From positions 1 to 29,233 of the IMG/VR virus record IMGVR_UViG_3300027816_000309: a stretch of 29,233 bases of DNA; one strand, 5' to 3'. Positions 15,101 through 22,153 of the stretch are shown in pieces. The notes below the pieces were generated by a model. The model did not search any database and was not told the origin of the DNA. It saw only the letters and a list, made by a program, of their open reading frames with translations. The translations under genes and the position numbers were made by a program. The DNA is from a virus. Positions within the stretch are counted from its first letter, which is position 1. Every line of letters begins with the position of its first letter.

Positions 15101-15509
15101 CTTTATATTGATCGACACCATCAAAAATGCACAGCTTGCCGCCCCAGTACACATCGCCAAATGTAATGTTATCGGGTGTTTGTCCCGGCTCTGTGTTTGT
15201 CACTTCGCACAGCGTCATGACGTAAAACAGTTTTTGGTTATTGCTAGTGATGCTCAGATCGGTAACGATGCCGCCGACATAAGCAGTGCCATACACGATT
15301 GGCAGCTTGTTGCTACCTGCTGGGGGCAACTGTGTCGGGCTTCCAGGGTTTGGGGTTGCATCATTTGTTCCAAATCCTTTTGGCGAAAATGCTTTGCTAA
15401 TGATGGACGATGCAACCATATTGATTGCAAACGCCGTAGCCGTCATGGCAAATGTAAATGCACTTACCGCCGTTCCGGTCAAATAAGAAACAATGATTGA
15501 TCCCGGCAT
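12192..15509 (-). CDS. Tail tip / host specificity protein J-like
   Basis: A 1105-residue central tail tip protein, equivalent to lambda J in position and size. The N-terminus has a hydrophobic stretch (about 5-40) and then the hub-type region (PIVYGTAYVGGIVTDLSI, NITFGDVYWGGKLCIFDG, ADYLQSTRYGAALATSQID). A baseplate-like middle part (LLEAAREDLQIKVNINYSGL, GDIVTVTNANYGW) is followed by fibronectin-like segments. The C-terminal third carries three diverged copies of a strand-NG-loop-Y fibre module (near 828 VFRNGVLLSTTEY, 983 VYVNGAALNEIDY, 1055 LYANGALFTKGSSYDY). The start at 15509 (TAATG with the GNAT stop) is preferred to a TTG four codons earlier. Confidence 0.88.
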   Translation of the reverse strand: MPGSIIVSYLTGTAVSAFTFAMTATAFAINMVASSIISKAFSPKGFGTNDATPNPGSPTQLPPAGSNKLPIVYGTAYVGGIVTDLSITSNNQKLFYVMTLCEVTNTEPGQTPDNITFGDVYWGGKLCIFDGVDQYKVIGLLDESTGVTDYAVSGKLNIYLFRNGSSSGVNTAQTAIQIMSNASLVYKWDASKSMTNAAFAIIEMTYSQTANLTSLQATRFQVTNNRTNPGDCIADYLQSTRYGAALATSQIDYTSLSALNVYSFTPVAYTTYTGGSAFQSRFKFDGVLNTESTVMDNIQLMASCADCLIRYNEITAQWGVIVQSSTYTVAMAIDDSRMVSAIQISPIDLSSSYNIIEVKFPDGTNQDSFNTALYDLAEINPSLLYPNEPVNKQTVNLNLVNNNVRAQVIANRLLEAAREDLQIKVNINYSGLQLEAGDIVTVTNANYGWVAKLFRVAQVVEQFSADGSITANLTLMEFNPAVYDDKNVTQFTPAPNTGIGSPLGFGTVPAPTITNILPSAAVPSFGVAVTAASAGISQYAEVWYSAFSAPTDVQRIFAGTTAVNPGGNPFNPGASMGVVTLTEIPQGDWYFFTRMVNALGSSAFSAASSVLVWRPLTFQYVNRYIAVAYADNATGTVGFSTNPRNKAYFGLYNNTTANPPGGGASEYTWYQASSNFGATNYLLFSNRQNRKFSFDIGGAAQSNQTGSFVPTDTAKFDTSLWSGLPDGNNYIDLDARTGQLTRVGTTAVSSADGLLNITNNTNGSMVVSLERFLNFGSGVYSKTFNAATLTIDIYGRVVGFTQPDAFYFTETIFSATSGQTSFAVTHVVGNVLVFRNGVLLSTTEYTETTSTVVMNNACATGEIVVVLNMRAVSTDAYYDSLVTEVDTVGSSSVVYTDAPYQLIEAGDVLTFANTGSPTQYTVSTVNTSTKTITFTTTLSGVTAGLPIYRYRAAGSAYRPFSRVEVDVTSVSTYTPTEISIVNGFELVYVNGAALNEIDYDLTLPAIGGFPGALTGRLILIQMAANNLGVPASNITNTVAYSTSGALSYVFPNNPLSMQLYANGALFTKGSSYDYTATSAGYNLTSAINNNFTLLNQQTFARDGAA

Positions 15510-15964
15510 TACATCACCCAAAATTCTTCAAGTTTTTGAAAGCCAAATTTTTCATATTTCAGATTTGGACTGCTTACCATCTTGCTGATAAAACAGTTTG
15601 CAATGCGGCCCGCTTCCTTCATCTTAACCGCTTCGTTTAAATACTCACGCAACAATCGGTAGCCTGTTGTGCCGCCCCTGGCTTCTTCATCTACCCAATA
15701 CGCAAATTCGGTCAGCATCAAATGCTTGGGCGACCAGACAGATGGCATCACGCCCGCGATTAAAACGCCCACAAGGCGTTTGTATTGCTCTGCCACTATC
15801 ACCACGCCCTGACCCGCCATCAGATGCGCCAGCATCGTTTTAACGTGTTCTGCATCATCAGCATCAGCCAGGAATCCATAAGGCATGTGCGAACGGTAAT
15901 CCCGCAGCTTGTCCAAAATCTGCGGAACATCAAATGGTGATGCCTTACGAATTTGGGGCCGCAT
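15509..15964 (-). CDS. GNAT-family N-acetyltransferase
   Basis: A 151-residue protein of the GNAT fold. MRPQIRKASPFDVPQILDKL is a typical first strand-helix. VVIVAEQYKRLVGVLIAGV is the central beta hairpin. FAYWVDEEARGGTTGYRLL carries the acetyl-CoA pyrophosphate loop (a variant of R/Q-x-x-G-x-G/A). The ending NLKYEKFGFQKLEEFWVM is the usual C-terminal strand. The start at 15964 is chosen for the family-typical N-terminus; a GTG at 16006 is possible. It lies between minor tail and tip genes, with a 20-base overlap upstream and TAATG downstream, so it is expressed with the tail. The target is unknown: a tail protein or a host factor. Confidence 0.88.
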   Translation of the reverse strand: MRPQIRKASPFDVPQILDKLRDYRSHMPYGFLADADDAEHVKTMLAHLMAGQGVVIVAEQYKRLVGVLIAGVMPSVWSPKHLMLTEFAYWVDEEARGGTTGYRLLREYLNEAVKMKEAGRIANCFISKMVSSPNLKYEKFGFQKLEEFWVM

Positions 15965-16550
15965 CTTTGCCAAACTGATAGTTAATCGTTTCAATAAACG
16001 GGACACGAATCATGCTTGTATCGCCGCTGTTGTAGAACTGCCAGGAACTGTTATTTGTGTATCGGCCTGCAATCCGATTTTGCAGAATCAATTGAATTGA
16101 AGATGCAGACACGCTGATTGTTCCAACATACATCCGTAGATCATCCATCCATTGCTCACCAATTGAGAATGATGTAATGATTCCGTTGAAATACTGATAC
16201 AAGCCGCCCGCGCCGCCCGTTGTAATCAATGCGCCATCCGTATCAAAGAACCCATGCCAAAGTTGAATTGGTGATCCTTTGACGTTTTGCCCCAGGACAA
16301 AGCCTAGCATTGATGTATCGATGCCCGACAACGTGACGGTGGTGTCATTGGCTGTAGATTTAATGTCGCGCTGCACCTGCCCGATTGCCAACAGCGTCCC
16401 CACTGATTGAAATGGGTTTGCGTCTACCGCAGAAATGGTCATATCCGATGGCGCAGTGGTCATCAGATAAGTGCCGCTGGTTGTTGTGATTCGCAAGAAA
16501 TCAGCAACCCGAATGTTGCTGGTTCCCTCAACTGGGGTGATTACGTTCAC
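15945..16550 (-). CDS. Minor tail protein (tip side)
   Basis: A 201-residue beta-rich protein (FLRITTTSGTYLMTTAPSDM, TVTLSGIDTSMLGFVLGQ). A central GSPIQLWHGFFDTDGALI is followed by YFNGIITSFSIGEQWMDD and a C-terminal QNRIAGRYTNNSSWQFYN, DTSMIRV. The C-terminal pattern resembles phage minor tail/hub proteins of the DUF2163 or BR0599 type, which close the tube at the tip. It occupies the position of lambda L, between the distal tail protein and J. Its start overlaps the previous stop by 4 bases (ATGA). Confidence 0.72.
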   Translation of the reverse strand: MNVITPVEGTSNIRVADFLRITTTSGTYLMTTAPSDMTISAVDANPFQSVGTLLAIGQVQRDIKSTANDTTVTLSGIDTSMLGFVLGQNVKGSPIQLWHGFFDTDGALITTGGAGGLYQYFNGIITSFSIGEQWMDDLRMYVGTISVSASSIQLILQNRIAGRYTNNSSWQFYNSGDTSMIRVPFIETINYQFGKDAAPNS

Positions 16551-17227
16551 AGCACTTGCTCCAATGCCCTAAATGGCCCAGACCAACTGATAAACGAATC
16601 ATTAGCAGTTGGCACAAGGTTATAAGTTGGGTATTCCCTCAACACCACAGGGAAAGTTACGCCTGTGTATGTTGTGCCACCCATTGCAACCGTTGTCCCA
16701 AATTCACCAGCAACACAGGACACCCCGCTTGTTAATGCCACCAGTAAATTTCGATGAATTGGAACATTAACCGTGCTGCTGCTTCCTCGTTGCACATCAG
16801 CCGTGACAATGTACGAATACAGACCGACTTGCACGAAATCGCCAACTCGAAACAAATAATCTGTGGATGCCAATGGCGGCAACGCTCCCAGCACCAAAAC
16901 TTTGTTGGCGCTTGTTGTTAACCAAAGACAATTACCAATCTGTGTGCTGGTCATTTGCCCTTGATACTTGATGTAATTCAGCCAGCCTGTTTGCCCAAAA
17001 TTCAAATATTGCTGCAAGGATTTGTCTGGAATACGCAGGCTGTTAAGTATTGACCGGCTTTCCGAATATCGCAGGTAATTCATGGGGCGCATTTCAAATT
17101 GAAATGGAACCACCGTTAGAATTTCTGATGTGACCAGCTTTTGATTGCGGCTTAACGTCTGACCAACAAAGCGTTGGTCATTGATTCCAACAGCTTCGCA
17201 GATCGACAGAATTGTTTGTAGGCTCAT
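16547..17227 (-). CDS. Distal/minor tail protein
   Basis: A 226-residue protein encoded immediately after the tape measure, where siphophages place the distal tail (lambda M-type) protein. Features are LSICEAVGINDQRFVGQTL at the N-terminus, MRPMNYLRYSESRSILNSLR, then a beta-rich C-terminal part (YLFRVGDFVQVGLYSYIVTA, VNVPIHRNLLVAL, TFPVVLREYPTYNLVP). I do not recognise the family by motif. Role is assigned from position and from the co-translated neighbours (1-base gap to the tape measure and 4-base overlap with the next minor tail gene). Confidence 0.68.
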   Translation of the reverse strand: MSLQTILSICEAVGINDQRFVGQTLSRNQKLVTSEILTVVPFQFEMRPMNYLRYSESRSILNSLRIPDKSLQQYLNFGQTGWLNYIKYQGQMTSTQIGNCLWLTTSANKVLVLGALPPLASTDYLFRVGDFVQVGLYSYIVTADVQRGSSSTVNVPIHRNLLVALTSGVSCVAGEFGTTVAMGGTTYTGVTFPVVLREYPTYNLVPTANDSFISWSGPFRALEQVL

Positions 17228-17228
17228 G

Positions 17229-19490
17229 TTATCGGCTCACAGGTAAAGACCGCTGTGCGCTTTGATTTGCCGCCCAGACTGCTTGTTTATTTTGCGCCAA
17301 AAACTGAACCCCCGATTGTGTGTCGATGGCGCTCATCTGCTGAATGAATGGCCCGTTGTAGTTGATCGTTTGACCGCCGCCCATCATGTTTACCAATTGA
17401 TTGTTGGGAACAATTGTCCCTGCGGTTTTTGGCACAAACAATTCCGGGCCACGCTCGCCCACAATAGACGGCTTGTTTACGGGTGGCTCGCCACCATCAG
17501 CAAATCCCAGCCAACCCTGCGCCGCCGTGCTGGCGTAACTTGTCGCGCTGCTATATGCCATTGACGGGCCAAAGAAACTACCAATCATTTTAGAAAACAA
17601 GGCGGTGGCCTGTGCTTTCAATTGAATAGCAATCAAATCCGCAATTATGCTTCTGGTCAAATCTTTAAACGACAGCTTGCCGGTTTGGACAAATTTAGAA
17701 ATTGCCGATTCCATATTTGTCATAACCGATTCAAATGCTTTCTGCCCCATTTGAAATGTGGTAGTTGCATTTGCCATCGACATTTTCATGGCATCTTCAA
17801 AGCCTTGACCAAATGTCCCCTTTTGATATTTTTCGGAAATTTGGAAACGCTGTCGAGCAACATCCAATTCCTGTTCCTGCAATGCAATCAGACGCTTGAG
17901 TGCATCCTCTCTTGCAGTATCGGTCAGCAACTGATTGTCTAAGATTTCTTTTTTCGCATCGGCATATTTCCATTCGATGCCGAGCATTTCTTGCAATAGC
18001 TGGGATTGAGCCGCTTGCACATATCGGTTTTGATCTGCCAATTCCAGCATGACCTTTTGCCGACGAATTGTTTCGCTTTCTAATTGCTGTCGCTCAAACA
18101 ATGCTGCATTAGCTTTGGCATATTGACCCTGCTGCTCGGCCAATAATCTATTGCCCTCTGCGATTTCTTCGGCTTCCCGTCTTAGCGCATCGGCTCTCAT
18201 TTCTTGCCGCCGCTTTAAATCGTCCAATTCTTTTTGTTGCTGCCTATCGTTATATTCATCTTGTTCGCGCTGAATTTGTTCTTTTTGAGCTTGTTCTTCC
18301 AGCATTGCCCGCACACGCAATGCAAACAAAGCATCTTGTTCAGCAATTTGTTTTTCCGCTTGCTGCCGGTTGTAATCGTCTAACTCACGTTGATTTTGTT
18401 CATATTGCGCCTGTTCCTCAAACATCGCTTTCACGCGCCTGCGAAACAAATCTTCTTGTTCTTGAATTTGTTTTTCGCCTTGCTGCGTGTTGTACGCATC
18501 CATCTCGGCCTGACTTTGGGCCATCTGCGCCCGCGCTTCTTCCTCCGCTTTGAAGCGTTTCAAAATTGCTTCAAGACGTTTTTTCTCAGCGGCTTCTGCG
18601 TCTTTATCTACCCCAGGTTTAACGATGCGCCTTGCTGGCGGTGGAACTGGCGCACCAGCATTGGACATTGCAGCAATATCTTCTGCTGTTGGTTGATTGC
18701 TTAATTCTGGTGGTTTTTCTCGTTTGCCTGCGCCTGTGCGAATTTGCGGAAATAACATTTTCCACAAATCGGAATCCTCAAATTTCTTGCTTTCTAAAAA
18801 TAATTTGTTTAATTCGCCCGTAATAAATTTCATTGTCGGGCCAACAATGGAAGCCATTTTTTCCATTGCTCGACGCGACATTTCCCCAAGATTGTCGTAA
18901 GCCTCGGCTGCGGCTTTAATTCCTTCTTCGTGTTCCTTGGTCAATTTTGTGCCAGTTTTCAATGATTCATTGAAATCCCGCGCATCTACACCTTTAAAAG
19001 ATTTTCCAAAAACGTCCATGCCTTTGGCACTGCGTTTTAACGAATCTTCCATTGCCGCAAGACCAGCAGCGGCTTTTTTAAACAGCGACTCAACGTCTAA
19101 GTTTTGCAAATCCTGCAAGGAAATGCCCAAATCCTTCAAAGTCTTTTGAGCCTCAAACGATCCTTCAGCTGCTTTGTCAATGTATTGAGTAAAACTTGAA
19201 AGAAACTTGGAAGCGTTGCCAGCTTCGCCGCCGCTTTTTGCCAAAGCATCGCGCAATTGAATAATGGACGAAATCGCCACATCATTGGCCCGAGCAACGT
19301 CCACCAGTTCATCAGCATACCGAGCCGCCGCCACTGTTGCCGCCGCAAATGCAGTAGCTGCAACAGCGCCATATTGCTGGGCAAAAGCGCCGACAGATTG
19401 CAATGATCTTTTAGCGCCTTCAATTCCGCGTGAGAATTCCGCGCTGTCAAGACCCAGCGTGACCCCAAGGCGACCAACAAAATTTGTCAT
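17229..19490 (-). CDS. Tail tape measure protein
   Basis: A 753-residue protein that sets tail length and passes into the cell at infection. The N-terminus (MTNFVGRLGVTLGLDSAEFS then RGIEGAKRSLQSVG) is typical of lambda H-like tape measures. An Ala-rich helix (about 40-60) precedes a long coiled-coil region. From residue 321 a 40-residue helical unit is repeated two to three times (AQMAQSQAEMDAYNTQQGEK / AQYEQNQRELDDYNRQQAEK / AQKEQIQREQDEYNDRQQQK). A less charged C-terminal domain carries VGERGPELFVPKTAGTIVP, a hallmark of this family. The length predicts a tail of roughly 110 nm, using the usual rule of about 1.5 angstroms per residue. It overlaps the GT reading frame by 4 bases. Confidence 0.92.
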   Translation of the reverse strand: MTNFVGRLGVTLGLDSAEFSRGIEGAKRSLQSVGAFAQQYGAVAATAFAAATVAAARYADELVDVARANDVAISSIIQLRDALAKSGGEAGNASKFLSSFTQYIDKAAEGSFEAQKTLKDLGISLQDLQNLDVESLFKKAAAGLAAMEDSLKRSAKGMDVFGKSFKGVDARDFNESLKTGTKLTKEHEEGIKAAAEAYDNLGEMSRRAMEKMASIVGPTMKFITGELNKLFLESKKFEDSDLWKMLFPQIRTGAGKREKPPELSNQPTAEDIAAMSNAGAPVPPPARRIVKPGVDKDAEAAEKKRLEAILKRFKAEEEARAQMAQSQAEMDAYNTQQGEKQIQEQEDLFRRRVKAMFEEQAQYEQNQRELDDYNRQQAEKQIAEQDALFALRVRAMLEEQAQKEQIQREQDEYNDRQQQKELDDLKRRQEMRADALRREAEEIAEGNRLLAEQQGQYAKANAALFERQQLESETIRRQKVMLELADQNRYVQAAQSQLLQEMLGIEWKYADAKKEILDNQLLTDTAREDALKRLIALQEQELDVARQRFQISEKYQKGTFGQGFEDAMKMSMANATTTFQMGQKAFESVMTNMESAISKFVQTGKLSFKDLTRSIIADLIAIQLKAQATALFSKMIGSFFGPSMAYSSATSYASTAAQGWLGFADGGEPPVNKPSIVGERGPELFVPKTAGTIVPNNQLVNMMGGGQTINYNGPFIQQMSAIDTQSGVQFLAQNKQAVWAANQSAQRSLPVSR
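18170..18530 (-). repeat. 40-residue (120-bp) tandem repeat in tape measure coding sequence
   Basis: Three consecutive units run from residue 321. The first two are closely similar over 40 residues (shared core E-x-D-x-YN-x-QQ-x-EKQI-x-EQ-x-x-LF-x-x-RV-x-AM). The third is degenerate. The period is 120 bases on the minus strand. Confidence 0.7.
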
Positions 19491-19843
19491 GTTTTAAACC
19501 TGTCTTGCTTAAACCCTGGCGCAGCCATCATGTAAGTTTTCAGCGCGTTGTCTGTTGCTTCCTTTTGCTGTTCCTCAGTCAAAGGCGGCACAATGTAATC
19601 ATAAGCCGACCCTAAAATCTTGGCTAGCTTATATGGCTGTGTATTGGCGGCTCGCATGTAATTAAACACGCCAGCCGTCAATTGGCCCAACAACGTCAGC
19701 ACACCCTGATTTCCAAGCACTCCGTCTGCATACATCGTCTGTATGCGAATCATGGTTTCTTGATCTATTAGCGCCAAACTGTCATGCGTGTGCCCATTGA
19801 AGATCATGGCGCATTCGACTTGCGTCCTCAATGAGCCAATCAG
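19487..19843 (-). CDS. Tail assembly chaperone T part (made as GT fusion by -1 frameshift)
   Basis: The -1 frame relative to the chaperone G gene is open from the slip site to 19487 and adds about 118 residues (LIGSLRTQVECAMIFNGHTH... to ...YMMAAPGFKQDRFKT). The fused G-T product would be about 280 residues, close to lambda gpGT. The frame has no convincing RBS or ATG of its own near the beginning; a TTG at 19831 lies inside the shift region. This supports expression only as a fusion. GT-type proteins coat the tape measure during tail assembly. The end overlaps the tape measure start (ATGA). Confidence 0.82.
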   Translation of the reverse strand: MIGSLRTQVECAMIFNGHTHDSLALIDQETMIRIQTMYADGVLGNQGVLTLLGQLTAGVFNYMRAANTQPYKLAKILGSAYDYIVPPLTEEQQKEATDNALKTYMMAAPGFKQDRFKT

Positions 19844-20328
19844 TTTCCCCGCGTTTCCTTGTAATTGGGGCTAATGGCTTCGGCAATCTTTTCAATTAAA
19901 GACACCTGAACTGTCCAAGGAAATTCGGCCTCAACTTCTTCGTATGTCAAATCATCCAACGTCATGTCTGGCTGCTCGGGAACCAAAAGTTTGATGTATT
20001 CAACCACTCGATTTTCGGTCATTGCTTTATTTTTTGCCGTTTCCCTCATGGATCGGCCTTTGACCAAAATGTCGTTGTCTTTAAATTCGATTTCTGAATC
20101 TTCTGTCGCTTGATCTTTTAGCGCCAACAATGGTTCGCTCAATTGTTTGTAAATACGCTCGATGTGTTGTTCGTCGGGATCGCTGATCTTTTTATAGATC
20201 GCGTCCGATTCCGCAACAAACGGAATGCGAACTTTGAATGTGTGCCCGCCCAATTCAAAGGAACGGATAAAAATATTTGCGCGTTTAGCTTGGTATTTTT
20301 CACCAAGAAGATTTGAAAGTTTTGTCAT
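19840..20328 (-). CDS. Tail assembly chaperone G
   Basis: A 162-residue protein immediately before the tape measure, in the lambda G position. It is acidic and helical (DPDEQHIERIYKQLSEPLL, LIEKIAEAISPNYKETRGN) with a beta start (FELGGHTFKVRIPFV). Tail chaperones of siphophages bind the tape measure and recruit tail tube subunits. The last sense codons are CGG GGA AAC before TGA, so the stop directly follows a -1 slippery heptamer. Most ribosomes would make G and a minority G-T. The ATG follows the gp10-like gene by 3 bases, with AGGA as RBS. Confidence 0.85.
   Translation of the reverse strand: MTKLSNLLGEKYQAKRANIFIRSFELGGHTFKVRIPFVAESDAIYKKISDPDEQHIERIYKQLSEPLLALKDQATEDSEIEFKDNDILVKGRSMRETAKNKAMTENRVVEYIKLLVPEQPDMTLDDLTYEEVEAEFPWTVQVSLIEKIAEAISPNYKETRGN
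19843..19849 (-). promoter_or_regulatory. Programmed -1 ribosomal frameshift site (G GGA AAC)
   Basis: On the minus strand the heptamer GGGAAAC is in the X XXY YYZ phase (CGG GGA AAC TGA). It sits directly before the stop of chaperone G. A -1 slip joins exactly the frame of the T part. Lambda uses the closely similar GGGAAAG at the same place. Confidence 0.85.
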
Positions 20329-20331
20329 GTC

Positions 20332-20886
20332 TTATCCTAATTGTTTCGCTCGAAATTCGGCAATGCGCCGCTTTAAAATGTCTGCTAATCGTGTAACTGT
20401 GCTTTGTGCGTTTGCCTCCAATGCTGGTCTTAAATAAGGTTGTGCGCCGTGTCTTGCAGTGCCAAATTCTTGAGCAATGGCCCGCGCATCGGATTCGATT
20501 CCTGCAAAAGATTCTGCATTATCAAATCCCATTTTCTTTAATCGTTTACGGGCTGCGACCAAACCTTTGCCTTCGCTCATCCGCGCCAGTTTTTTGCCTG
20601 ACGCTGTAGTTACGGCTCCGATAACCGTATCGGTTTGGGTAATGTATTTGCTGCGCCGATCCCGAGCCGTTGGCCTTCTTGCTTCAATTTGCAATGACAA
20701 CGCAAGACCCATTGTGTCCCTGGGCGCATTTTGTATTGCCGCCGATAGCACGGGCTTTAACGCCTCGCGCACCGCTGGCACAAGCACCCGCTTTGCGCTT
20801 TCCTTTTGCCCGAAATCTGCCTCAAGGCTTTTTAATGCTTTGTCAACATCGCCAATGCCTTCCAGCTTGATGACAACGCCGCCCAT
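20332..20886 (-). CDS. HK97 gp10-like / tail completion protein
   Basis: A 184-residue protein with the pattern of the HK97 gp10-like (lambda Z-related) neck/tail completion family. It has VIKLEGIGDVDKALKSLEAD at the start, VLVPAVREALKPVLSAAI with NAPRDTMGLAL, and a C-terminal EFGTARHGAQPYLRPALEAN, where the E-F/Y-G...PYLRPAL ending is the family signature. It normally lies before the tail tube gene. Here it lies after it, next to the chaperones. It abuts the small upstream gene with no gap. Confidence 0.85.
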   Translation of the reverse strand: MGGVVIKLEGIGDVDKALKSLEADFGQKESAKRVLVPAVREALKPVLSAAIQNAPRDTMGLALSLQIEARRPTARDRRSKYITQTDTVIGAVTTASGKKLARMSEGKGLVAARKRLKKMGFDNAESFAGIESDARAIAQEFGTARHGAQPYLRPALEANAQSTVTRLADILKRRIAEFRAKQLG

Positions 20887-21120
20887 TTAAGCCCCCGGCT
20901 TGATGATTCGGTGGAAAATTTCGTTGTTCAACTCTTTAACGTAAGTGACAACTTCGGCAGGGGTCATTGTGTCGGCATGACGCGCCGCAATTTGATGGCA
21001 AAGGCTTACGCCGGTCATTCGCTGCTGCAAATAACCAAACCATTGCTTGCCGTCTTTCTCGGCCTGAGCAGCCAGGAAAGCCAGCAGGTCATCGCTGGTT
21101 TTAATATCGTGTTGCATCAT
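20887..21120 (-). CDS. Unrecognised small tail-region protein
   Basis: A 77-residue helical protein (MMQHDIKTSDDLLAFLAAQA then EKDGKQWFGYLQQRMTGVSL, ending IFHRIIKPGA). I prefer the ATG at 21120. The longer form from 21162 would translate through the strong hairpin at 21131-21152 (residues VCPALRGGAL), although a TAATG overlap with the tail tube stop makes that start possible too. No family recognised. Its place between the tail tube and the gp10-like gene suggests a tail assembly or completion role. Confidence 0.6.
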   Translation of the reverse strand: MMQHDIKTSDDLLAFLAAQAEKDGKQWFGYLQQRMTGVSLCHQIAARHADTMTPAEVVTYVKELNNEIFHRIIKPGA

Positions 21121-21130
21121 GTCTTGTAAT

Positions 21131-21152
21131 GCCCCGCCCCGTAGGGCAGGGC
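21131..21152 (-). other. Very stable RNA hairpin (cUACGg loop) after the tail tube gene
   Basis: On the minus strand GCCCTGCCC-TACG-GGGCGGGGC forms a 9-bp stem (one G-U pair) with a cUACGg tetraloop, one of the most stable RNA loop types. It begins 9 bases after the tail tube stop. No U-tract follows (ATTACAAGAC), so it is not a standard terminator. It may protect the abundant tail tube mRNA end or damp translation of the next gene. Confidence 0.7.
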
Positions 21153-21161
21153 ACACCTTCA

Positions 21162-21692
21162 TTAGGTGTTGGTTGACCAGCCGTAGCTGTTGCCGCCAAC
21201 AGGGTGCAGCGTGAAATTAAACTTGCTTTCCGCTGCGGTGTTCAAATCCCAGGTCATGCCGCCAACCCGAGCGTTGAAGGCATAGGCCACGGTGTTTGTG
21301 CCGTCATACACAGCAACCACATAAGTGCGGATAATCGAACCGCTGTAACCGTCACCGCGAATCAGCAACAGGGCAGGGTCTGCGCTGTTCCAGGCTGCGG
21401 TAATGGTCATGCTTGTGACCTGATTCTGTGTCGTGATCTTCGCACCTGTACGCGCCCCAGCAACCGCGTAAGCAGCCACCGCGTCATCAGCGCCGAACGG
21501 GGGAATGTTCTCGACGGGAATCAACAAACAGGTTGTGCTTGTGCCAGTACCGCCAGCAGATGCGCCAATCAGGTTGGCAACTTGAGCCGTCCAAGTAGAC
21601 AGTTGTGCATCTGTAAGAGGAACAGGCGACACCTCGTCTTGCATCCACAGGGTTGCCACATAACCGGGCATTACTTTGTTAATCAGAGCCAT
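21162..21692 (-). CDS. Major tail (tube) protein
   Basis: A 176-residue protein in the usual tail tube position, between the tail terminator and the chaperone genes. It has a good RBS (AAAGGAAAG). It is beta-rich with a long Ser/Thr/Gly loop (ANLIGASAGGTGTSTTCLLI), then ITTQNQVTSMTITAAWNSAD, LLLIRGDGYSGSIIRTYVVA and a C-terminal KFNFTLHPVGGNSYGW. The motif pattern resembles siphophage tube proteins of the lambda V/T5-like tail tube fold, though the assignment rests mainly on size and order. Confidence 0.8.
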   Translation of the reverse strand: MALINKVMPGYVATLWMQDEVSPVPLTDAQLSTWTAQVANLIGASAGGTGTSTTCLLIPVENIPPFGADDAVAAYAVAGARTGAKITTQNQVTSMTITAAWNSADPALLLIRGDGYSGSIIRTYVVAVYDGTNTVAYAFNARVGGMTWDLNTAAESKFNFTLHPVGGNSYGWSTNT

Positions 21693-21733
21693 TTTGCTTT
21701 CCTTTAAACAGGGTTGAAGATATTAGTATCTTG

Positions 21734-22153
21734 TCAGTTTGGAATGTACAGTGTGCAATCCATTACCACCTGGGCTAGATTTTCGTCATTGTCGTATGTG
21801 TTGTAAAGCCATGTCACATCAGCTTTTGCCAAGAAAAACCCATTTGTTGATGGATTGCCAAACATGCCGCTGTAGCCATGCAAGGCTTGCAAAATCTGAT
21901 TTGAAATCGTAAACCCATTCTCAATGTTCTGCGTGTAGACAGAAATTTGAAAAATGGGCGTGTCGATTCCCTTATTGCTTTGCAGTTGACCCGTATAGAC
22001 CGGCTGATGCACGTTACGCAACATCCAAACAATGAACTGGGGCTGCGTAGCAAAATTGCGGTTGAAGGCTGCGTAAACCGGCACAGGCGCGGCAATGGAT
22101 GCCAGTTGATACTGGATCGCTTGTCCTAGCGCGAACGGGTTTGTTTGAGCCAT
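21734..22153 (-). CDS. Tail terminator / completion protein
   Basis: A 139-residue alpha/beta protein. MAQTNPFALGQAIQYQLASI is an N-terminal helix. PQFIVWMLRNVHQPVYTGQL, IFQISVYTQNIENGFTISNQ and VTWLYNTYDNDENLAQVVMD form the strand-helix pattern of the lambda U/HK97 gp10-adjacent terminator fold (Q-I-S-V-Y, then helix). The terminator caps the finished tail and joins it to the head. Its place between head closure and tail tube genes supports this. A 41-base gap to the tail tube gene holds an AT-rich palindrome at 21717-21732 of unknown meaning. Confidence 0.77.
   Translation of the reverse strand: MAQTNPFALGQAIQYQLASIAAPVPVYAAFNRNFATQPQFIVWMLRNVHQPVYTGQLQSNKGIDTPIFQISVYTQNIENGFTISNQILQALHGYSGMFGNPSTNGFFLAKADVTWLYNTYDNDENLAQVVMDCTLYIPN

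Noticed and set aside
21717-21732. AT-rich palindrome AAGATATTAGTATCTT before the tail tube gene
   Set aside because: It has a 6-bp AT-only stem without a U-tract or conserved promoter spacing. It is too weak to call.
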